The notes under the pieces were generated by a model. It was given only the letters and a program-made list of their open reading frames with translations. It did no database searches and was not told the origin of the DNA. Source: JBGSYN01 sp964412385 (GTDB lineage: Bacteria > Pseudomonadota > Alphaproteobacteria > Geminicoccales > Geminicoccaceae). Taken from it: 11,952 nt of DNA. Shown here one piece after another: positions 7,210 through 11,952 of the stretch. Both the position numbers and the translations under genes were made by a program. Where the stretch lies: NCBI GenBank assembly GCA_964412385.1, contig CAYPOV010000142.1, positions 1 through 11,952 of the forward strand, given 5' to 3'. Positions within the stretch are counted from its first letter, which is position 1; each line of letters begins with the position of its first letter.

Positions 7210-8952
7210 ATGTTAGGTCAATCAAGGGCGCATCACGCCCGGATTGTGGTTGCCGTGGGTCGTGCGCTATTTGTCATGCTCATAGTGACCTTTCTTGAAC
7301 ACACACCGGCATTCGCCGATCTCTTATCGCCAAAAAACTCGACGGAAAAAAATCCGGTGACGTTCCGATGGACAGCGAAGGGCAGCGAATCTCATTTCTT
7401 GCTGCGTGTCTTGAGGCAGAGCAAAGCGGTTGATGCTGCGAGAATTACGACGAGTGCTCTGGGTTGCTCCAACGGAGGGACTTGCGAGTTGAGCCGCAAT
7501 AATCTACCCGACGGGCAATTGGAATGGCAAGTCAAGTCCTTCGTCAACAGTAAGGCAGGAGACTGGGGACCCAAAGCCGCGTTCAAGATCGACAACGCGG
7601 GTAGTGGGAGTGGAAATCAAGGTGGCGGCAGCGGTGGCTCGTCTCAGAACAGTGGTACTCTCATCTCACCGATTGACACGACTGAAAGCAATCCCGTTGA
7701 TTTCCGCTGGAAGAACACAGAAAAAGCCGATGAATTTTTCTGGCGAATCATGAAAAATGATAAAGTCGTCGACGCTACCAAAAAACAAGCTAGGGCGTTT
7801 GGTTGTGAGAACAACGGCACATGCAAATTTACTCCAGGAGGATTAGCCAATGGAGATTACGACTGGCACGTCAAACCCTATAGCAATGGCAAGCCGCTAG
7901 GGTGGTCTGAGACAGAAAGCTTTCGCGTAGGAAACAACAATGGAAGCTCGCGGGATACCTCAAACAACAGAGGTGGTCAGTGCAGACCCTTAAAAGAACC
8001 TACAAAAGGCCATGGCTGCTACAATTCACCCACACATAAGTATCTAAAATCGCAATGTATTGCCAATCGATATGCAAACTTATCGAATGCTTCCCCATGT
8101 TCCAAGCGATATAAACAAAAATGGCGCATGTCTTTCGACAAATCCTATGTAGGGATGCCCGTCAACAAGGCCTTTGAACGACGCTACGGCAAACTGGTCA
8201 CTTGGAACTCGATCTATAAGGGACACCTGGTAGATCAACCTTCGATCGAAAAGTCGTTTACGGTCGAGAAAGTCCCGGGAGGGGCGATCGGGCTTCGCCG
8301 CAACATCAAGCCCGGTGTCGTGCCGTCACAAAACGCTCACTTCAACAATTTCTCCAAAGGCACCAAGAGCATCTGTATTTCGTTAGAGATCTATGTCCCG
8401 AAGAACTTTGTCGGTAGCAAGGAAAGTGGCAAACTCGGTTACGGTGTCTGGGGAGGTAAGCCCGACACGCAACCAGGTGGTGGCGTGTCGCCGACATTGC
8501 AGAAGGCGTGGACAATACGCAATACGCGCAGTGCCGATTTCGAGGGAACCAAACTCTATGGTTATCATCAGAACCGGGGCAATGCCGGTCTCTGGACCTA
8601 CAAGCCCGATCCAGAGGACTGGGTCAACGGCCATGGTGATCGAGTATTCGACAACAAAGGATGCGGCATCCATGCTGATAGTTCGAGATCGGGTACAATA
8701 AAGAAGGGCAGTTGGGTAAAAATCGAACAGGAAGTTGTTGCCAATACTTCGAAGAAAGCGAATGGTTTGGCGCGCCTCTGGATTGACGGCAATCAGGTTG
8801 CCGAAATGACGGGCCTATCATTCGGCAACATGCCAATCAAAGGTCTGAAGATTAACGATATGTGGGGTGGCTATATTTTCGCAGAAAAGAATCAGGCCAG
8901 AAAGACCGAGCATTACTATTACCGCAATCACACGGTTTACGGTCCCCGATAG
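7210..8952 (+). CDS. Secreted modular polysaccharide-lyase-like protein (two Fn3-like modules plus jelly roll)
   Basis: A 580-residue exported protein. A signal peptide covers residues 1-36 (likely cut after TPAFA). Two fibronectin-III-like modules follow (about 38-128 and 151-240), each with a C-x5-C pair (C86/C92, C199/C205), joined by a Gly/Ser linker. A stretch with four cysteines (C258, C270, C283, C297) leads to the C-terminal domain, about 305-580. That domain has the strand pattern of concanavalin-like jelly-roll lyases such as PL14/PL20 alginate or glucuronan lyases: GKLGYGVWGGKP (408-418), KLYGYHQNRG (448-457), GSWVKIEQEV (500-509), ARLWIDGNQVAEMTGLSF (521-538), and a final MWGG strand. 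This phrase order is a good match to that fold, but I cannot prove the family or polymer; a glucanase-like or binding role is possible. It would act outside the cell. The start at 7210 has GAGG 11 nt upstream. Confidence 0.8.
   Translation: MLGQSRAHHARIVVAVGRALFVMLIVTFLEHTPAFADLLSPKNSTEKNPVTFRWTAKGSESHFLLRVLRQSKAVDAARITTSALGCSNGGTCELSRNNLPDGQLEWQVKSFVNSKAGDWGPKAAFKIDNAGSGSGNQGGGSGGSSQNSGTLISPIDTTESNPVDFRWKNTEKADEFFWRIMKNDKVVDATKKQARAFGCENNGTCKFTPGGLANGDYDWHVKPYSNGKPLGWSETESFRVGNNNGSSRDTSNNRGGQCRPLKEPTKGHGCYNSPTHKYLKSQCIANRYANLSNASPCSKRYKQKWRMSFDKSYVGMPVNKAFERRYGKLVTWNSIYKGHLVDQPSIEKSFTVEKVPGGAIGLRRNIKPGVVPSQNAHFNNFSKGTKSICISLEIYVPKNFVGSKESGKLGYGVWGGKPDTQPGGGVSPTLQKAWTIRNTRSADFEGTKLYGYHQNRGNAGLWTYKPDPEDWVNGHGDRVFDNKGCGIHADSSRSGTIKKGSWVKIEQEVVANTSKKANGLARLWIDGNQVAEMTGLSFGNMPIKGLKINDMWGGYIFAEKNQARKTEHYYYRNHTVYGPR
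7321..7593 (+). repeat. Fn3-like cystine module, copy 1 (lyase-like protein, first)
   Basis: Residues 38-128 of the lyase-like protein. The core runs LLSP, NPVTFRW, HFLLRVLR, GCSNGGTC, LPDG, EWQVKSF, AAFKI. It is closest to copy 3, sharing PKNS and the His before the FLxR strand. Confidence 0.8.
7660..7929 (+). repeat. Fn3-like cystine module, copy 2 (lyase-like protein, second)
   Basis: Residues 151-240 of the lyase-like protein. The core runs LISP, NPVDFRW, ADEFFWRI, GCENNGTC, LANGDYDWHVKPY, SFRV. It shares ADEFxWR with copy 4, so it belongs to the second-position type. Confidence 0.8.
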
Positions 8953-9403
8953 TCTCGAAGTCTAGGTCGAGCCAAGGGGCATGAGGTCCAAAGCGGCCAT
9001 GCGTCCTCATTGAGACGGCAGCATCACCGGAACGAGTTCTTGCGACCGTTCCGGTCTCCTTCGCTTCAGTCGCCTTCCTCATTGGCTTCCAAAGGCGCCA
9101 CCTACCTGTCTCGCGCCGGTTCGGCGTGCCGCCGAAAGTCGGCACAGCCGATCTGACACGTCGCTCTACAATCGCTATCTCGACAGCGTAGACTGCTGCC
9201 ACGCCCCCTGAATTACGGTGGTTTTTTGGGGAATAATTGCGCCAAATGTGCGTCTGTTATGTGATTCTGGTCGTCCTCGGCGTGCGCTTGAACAGACATA
9301 ATCGGAACCTTATCGACGAATGCCGACGTGGCAATGGCTGATTTCCTGCTACGACGCCGACCAATCAACAACAAACTACCAATTGCCGAGGACAAGAGAG
9401 ACA
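8953..9403 (+). other. Long intergenic region between the two secreted-enzyme genes
   Basis: These 451 nt contain no credible gene on either strand; the open frames here lack ribosome-binding sites and family resemblance. The region holds a 9-bp hairpin at 9026-9055, a weaker 6-bp inverted repeat (GTGCCG at 9126-9131 with CGGCAC at 9140-9145), and an AT-richer stretch from about 9210 that may carry a promoter. AGAGAG at 9395-9400 and GAGGA slightly upstream could serve as ribosome-binding sites for the ATG at 9404. Confidence 0.4.
9026..9055 (+). terminator. Hairpin after the lyase-like gene (weak terminator candidate)
   Basis: ACCGGAACG at 9026-9034 pairs perfectly with CGTTCCGGT at 9047-9055 across a 12-nt loop, about 75 nt after the stop codon. 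No T-run follows, so it is not a classical intrinsic terminator and may only protect the 3' end of the mRNA. Confidence 0.35.
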
Positions 9404-11134
9404 ATGGCTTTGAGCGTCGACGGAATACCGAAGATTTTACGGGCAACCATGCGGGTCGCCTTTGTATTGGCGATTGTCATGTCGTGGAGTTTGTCGGCTC
9501 CCGCCATGGCGGGACTGATCGCACCGAAAAATTCATCCGAGAACAATCCCGTGACATTCCGGTGGGACGGTGACAAAAGCGCCACGCATTTTCTGTTCCG
9601 CATATTAAGAGGCAATAATGTTGTCTACGCCGCGAAGCGCAAAACGAGTGGCTTTGGATGCAACGGCGGAGGATCATGCAGCCTTCAGCGCAGTGGCTTG
9701 TCGGATGGCCAGTACGATTGGCAGGTTCAAGCATTTAACGGCAGCAAACGAAAAGGTTGGCTGCCCAAAGCGAGCTTCACCATAGGTTCGGATGGCTCTC
9801 CCTCGAGCGACAAGCCAAGTGATGGGGGCACGTCGTCGAGCGGCGGTTCGCAAGATGGTCCAGGGGTCTTAATCTCGCCGAGCGGTTCGAACGAAGGCAG
9901 CAAAATTACATTTCGTTGGGAAGGCTACAAGAATGCCGACGAGTTTCTATGGCGTGTATTGCGGAGCAACAACGTCCATACCGCCTCGAGACGCAAGACA
10001 TCAGCCTACGGCTGTGGCAATGGCGGGACCTGCAGCATTTCGCGAAGCGGCTTTGCCGATGGAAAGTATGAGTGGCAGGTCAAAGCATTCGAAAACGGCA
10101 AAAGTAAGGCCTGGAGCCCCAAGGCCAGTTTCACCGTGGGATCAGCGTCAGGCGGCTCTCAGACTGATGACGACAGCAGCAATGATGGCGGCGACAATAC
10201 GACACCACCCTCGTCAAGCTCTGGTAAGCCCGTCCTTGGCAGCCGAGGTCTGACGCCCTCGCAATTCGAGAAGATGACCGGCGTCCCCACGCGCATCGAA
10301 CTTGGATATGCACGTCGTCACGAAGGTTGGAAACCGTTGGAAGGCGATGGCTGGCCTTTCAACAATATCGCCAAAGACAAGAACAGTAGCAAGAAACTGT
10401 GGGTCTTGAGTTATGCCCTCATGCCGAGCGGCATCGGTAGTTCATCACAAAATTTGACGAAATGTGCGCGGGGTGACTTTAACAAACATTATCGCAAACT
10501 CGGTCAATCCTTGAAGGATCGCGGCATTAAGAGCATGGTCATCCGCGCAGGCTGGGAATGGAATCTTAGTTGGCCCTGGGGCACTCGCAACAAGGTCAGC
10601 GAATCGAAGAAATTCGGAGATTGCTTCCGACACTTCGTCAACTCGGTCGACGGGGCGTTTCCCGGTAACCAGCTGCTTTACGAATGGAACGTCAACCAAG
10701 ATGCGAGCAAGGCTGCGATGGATGCGGCCTGGCCGGGTAATCAGTATGTCGATTTCGTCGGCGTTGATATCTACGATACGTATTTCAAATCCGACAGTTG
10801 CAAGAACCAGCCCTCTTGTCGATGGAACAAGAGGACGAAGCCGGTTCTTGACAAAATTAAGCAGTTCGCAAGCAAGAAGAACAAGAGGATTGCGATGTCG
10901 GAATGGGGCCTCTGGGGCAAAGGCGGGGATGGTCGAGGAGGCGGCGATAATCCCTATTTTATCGAGCAACTCTGCCAATGGGTGAAAAACCCTTCGAATA
11001 AGGTTAGCTTTTACATCTACTTCAATACCAAATCGGGTATTAACGAGCACCGTCTTGAAAAATTCCCCAAGGGCAAAGCGGCGTTCGCCAAGCACTGTGT
11101 TGGCAATCCAGGCAATCCTCATAGTATCCTTTAG
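9404..11134 (+). CDS. Secreted GH26-like glycoside hydrolase with two Fn3-like modules
   Basis: A 576-residue exported protein. The signal peptide spans residues 1-36 (cut after SAPAMA). Two Fn3-like modules at about 38-127 and 156-245 carry C86/C92 and C204/C210, separated by an Asp/Ser/Gly linker; a second disordered linker runs to about 275. The catalytic domain (about 278-565) resembles a GH26-type (beta/alpha)8 barrel: VIRAGWEWN with acid/base candidate Glu385, LLYEWNVN, YVDFVGVDIYD (448-458, as in GH26 mannanases), and MSEWG with nucleophile candidate Glu500. Both catalytic glutamates sit at the ends of predicted strands 4 and 7, as clan GH-A requires. GH26 enzymes mostly cut beta-mannan, some beta-1,3 or mixed-linkage glucans or xylans; the substrate here is unknown. 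The start at 9404 is chosen over an in-frame ATG at 9320 because the signal peptide follows directly and AGAGAG lies three nucleotides upstream. Confidence 0.85.
   Translation: MALSVDGIPKILRATMRVAFVLAIVMSWSLSAPAMAGLIAPKNSSENNPVTFRWDGDKSATHFLFRILRGNNVVYAAKRKTSGFGCNGGGSCSLQRSGLSDGQYDWQVQAFNGSKRKGWLPKASFTIGSDGSPSSDKPSDGGTSSSGGSQDGPGVLISPSGSNEGSKITFRWEGYKNADEFLWRVLRSNNVHTASRRKTSAYGCGNGGTCSISRSGFADGKYEWQVKAFENGKSKAWSPKASFTVGSASGGSQTDDDSSNDGGDNTTPPSSSSGKPVLGSRGLTPSQFEKMTGVPTRIELGYARRHEGWKPLEGDGWPFNNIAKDKNSSKKLWVLSYALMPSGIGSSSQNLTKCARGDFNKHYRKLGQSLKDRGIKSMVIRAGWEWNLSWPWGTRNKVSESKKFGDCFRHFVNSVDGAFPGNQLLYEWNVNQDASKAAMDAAWPGNQYVDFVGVDIYDTYFKSDSCKNQPSCRWNKRTKPVLDKIKQFASKKNKRIAMSEWGLWGKGGDGRGGGDNPYFIEQLCQWVKNPSNKVSFYIYFNTKSGINEHRLEKFPKGKAAFAKHCVGNPGNPHSIL
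9515..9784 (+). repeat. Fn3-like cystine module, copy 3 (GH26-like protein, first)
   Basis: Residues 38-127 of the GH26-like protein. The core runs LIAPKNS, NPVTFRW, HFLFRILR, GCNGGGSC, LSDGQYDWQVQAF, SFTI. Its cysteines fall at the same residue numbers (86 and 92) as in copy 1, and the DNA is also visibly similar to 7321-7370. Confidence 0.8.
9869..10138 (+). repeat. Fn3-like cystine module, copy 4 (GH26-like protein, second)
   Basis: Residues 156-245 of the GH26-like protein. The core runs LISPSGS, KITFRW, ADEFLWRVLR, GCGNGGTC, FADGKYEWQVKAF, SFTV. It is nearest to copies 2 and 5. Confidence 0.8.
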
Positions 11135-11526
11135 CCAACCGTCCGCAGCACTCGGCCAGCCGGTGCTGCGGCGCCTAATCCACGAATGTTCATGAATGCC
11201 TCGTGCTCAATTCGCACAGTGGAAGAAACGCGTCCGTCGAACTGAGATCACGAGACGACGCTGCATCGCACAGCCCGGCGACGCAACGGGCTTTGCATAC
11301 CCCTCTCGAGATGCGTGTCGGCCCAGTTTCGGGCGACTTCGACCCTTCCGGCCTCGAAATCTAAAGCTGAAATTTCTAGAATATTTGGAATAGGCTGAGA
11401 CCGCATGCGTCTAAGATATTGTGCGACCCTGGCGCGGCTTGATTCGACATTCTATTTATAACGCGTCACCTATTTCGCATCTTCCCTCAAAAGACTTAGT
11501 AGTTAGGAAGGACAGAGAGAGCCAAA
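11135..11526 (+). other. Intergenic region between GH26-like gene and third secreted-protein gene
   Basis: These 392 nt contain a strong hairpin at 11143-11171 just after the GH26-like stop codon, then a GC-rich middle without a credible gene (a 65-codon frame at 11196-11393 is Arg-rich and lacks a ribosome-binding site). From about 11370 the sequence is AT-rich, includes the palindrome TTCTAGAA, and probably holds the promoter of the next gene; TATAAC at 11457-11462 is a possible -10 without a good -35. Confidence 0.4.
11143..11171 (+). terminator. Strong hairpin after the GH26-like gene
   Basis: CCGCAGCAC (11143-11151) pairs perfectly with GTGCTGCGG (11163-11171), and the stem can continue with CGG/CCG around a CCAG loop with one bulged T. 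It starts 8 nt after the TAG stop. Its stability and place fit a transcription end, but there is no T-run after it, so it would be an atypical or Rho-assisted terminator. Confidence 0.5.
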
Positions 11527-11952
11527 ATGAAAACTGTCTTAGGCCGTACTGCGTCTAATATTATGGCGCTAAAGACTGCAGCGATTATCTCGTCTGTAAT
11601 ACTATTTAGCTCGGCAGGAGTAGCACACGCCGACTTAATATCGCCAACGGGAAAGACCAGTGGAGGTAAGATCGAGTTTCGATGGCAGGGCGACAGGAAC
11701 GTGGACCAGTATTTGTGGCGTGTCCGCAAAGGTTCCAAGGTAGAGAAAGCCACAAGACGGGATACCAGCGCATTCGGATGCAAAAGCGGTGGGGTTTGCA
11801 CTTGGACCACAACCGGCTTCTCGGACGGCAACTACACGTGGGAAATCCGACCATACGTCAATAATCGGGCGAAGAACTGGAGTTCAACGAGTTTCACGGT
11901 TGGCTCCGGTGGTGGATCGTCCTCAGGATCGAGCAGCAGTGGCAGTTCCAGT
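11527..11952 (+). CDS. Third secreted protein with Fn3-like cystine module (partial)
   Basis: The first 142 residues of an exported protein; the frame is open to the right edge. A signal peptide covers about residues 1-35 (cut after GVAHA), followed by one Fn3-like module at 37-125 with C85 and C91, then a Gly/Ser linker (from about 126) where the window ends. The start ATG at 11527 has a purine-rich leader with AGGAAGGA about 18 nt upstream and AGAGAGA closer in. By analogy with its two neighbours a second module or an extracellular enzyme domain should follow, but that part is not visible. The single module looks like the second-position type of the neighbours, so this protein may have lost or never had the first-position module. 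Confidence 0.85.
   Translation, partial: MKTVLGRTASNIMALKTAAIISSVILFSSAGVAHADLISPTGKTSGGKIEFRWQGDRNVDQYLWRVRKGSKVEKATRRDTSAFGCKSGGVCTWTTTGFSDGNYTWEIRPYVNNRAKNWSSTSFTVGSGGGSSSGSSSSGSSS
11635..11901 (+). repeat. Fn3-like cystine module, copy 5 (third secreted protein)
   Basis: Residues 37-125 of the third secreted protein. The core runs LISPTGK, KIEFRW, DQYLWRVRK, GCKSGGVC, FSDGNYTWEIRPY, SFTV. The KI-x-FRW and D-x-x-LWRV patterns group it with copy 4. Confidence 0.8.

Noticed and set aside
8852..9202. 116-codon minus-strand frame running through the intergenic region after the lyase-like gene
   Set aside because: It has no ribosome-binding site or family resemblance and partly overlaps the lyase-like gene; it looks like chance.
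10445..11122. Open frame of 225 codons on the minus strand
   Set aside because: It lies fully antisense to the GH26-like catalytic domain, which has clear motifs and conserved catalytic residues on the plus strand.
11196..11393. 65-codon plus-strand frame in the gap before the third secreted gene
   Set aside because: Arg-rich composition typical of random GC-rich sequence, no ribosome-binding site, no recognisable motif.
1..11952. CRISPR arrays, tRNA or rRNA genes, insertion sequences or attachment sites
   Set aside because: No regularly spaced direct repeats, cloverleaf-like sequences, transposase motifs or paired terminal repeats were found by eye on either strand.

Overview
The window looks like a piece of an alphaproteobacterial chromosome or large replicon, probably of rhizobial (Hyphomicrobiales) type. 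The basis is gene content and protein style: a sugar ABC importer with an RpiR-family regulator and sugar-oxidising dehydrogenases, at moderately high GC. No rRNA, tRNA or marker gene is present to fix the taxon, so this stays an inference.

Left part (1-4777, minus strand): a tightly packed carbohydrate-uptake operon. In transcription order it runs: a ~296-aa protein with a lectin-like start, a 111-aa protein of unknown function (11-nt overlap), an RpiR/HexR-type regulator (6-nt gap), a periplasmic sugar-binding protein, then two MalF/MalG-type permeases. The second permease runs off the left edge and no ATPase is in view. The binding-protein gene carries an in-frame TAA about four fifths of the way along; the same frame continues for 93 more codons of recognisable sequence, so the importer is either broken by a recent point mutation or the base is a sequencing error. 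A perfect 11-bp hairpin lies between the binding-protein gene and the permeases.

Middle part (4778-6966): a divergent intergenic region with a candidate promoter and a HexR-like operator, then two plus-strand genes overlapping by 4 nt: a short-chain dehydrogenase and a homoserine-dehydrogenase-like oxidoreductase with a C-terminal SAF domain. Together with the importer this looks like one regulon that takes up and oxidises a sugar, polyol or sugar acid. The substrate cannot be read from the sequence.

Right part (7210-11952, plus strand): three consecutive genes for Sec-exported proteins, separated by long intergenic regions. All begin with a signal peptide followed by one or two ~90-residue fibronectin-III-like modules with an invariant C-x5-C pair, then Gly/Ser/Asp-rich linkers. 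The first ends in a polysaccharide-lyase-like jelly roll, the second in a GH26-like barrel with both catalytic glutamates, and the third is cut by the window edge inside its linker. The same N-terminal cassette has been joined to unrelated catalytic domains, which suggests a family of secreted depolymerases that share a targeting or binding module. This is the most interesting part of the window. A link between these enzymes and the importer (digest outside, import, oxidise) is plausible but rests only on adjacency.
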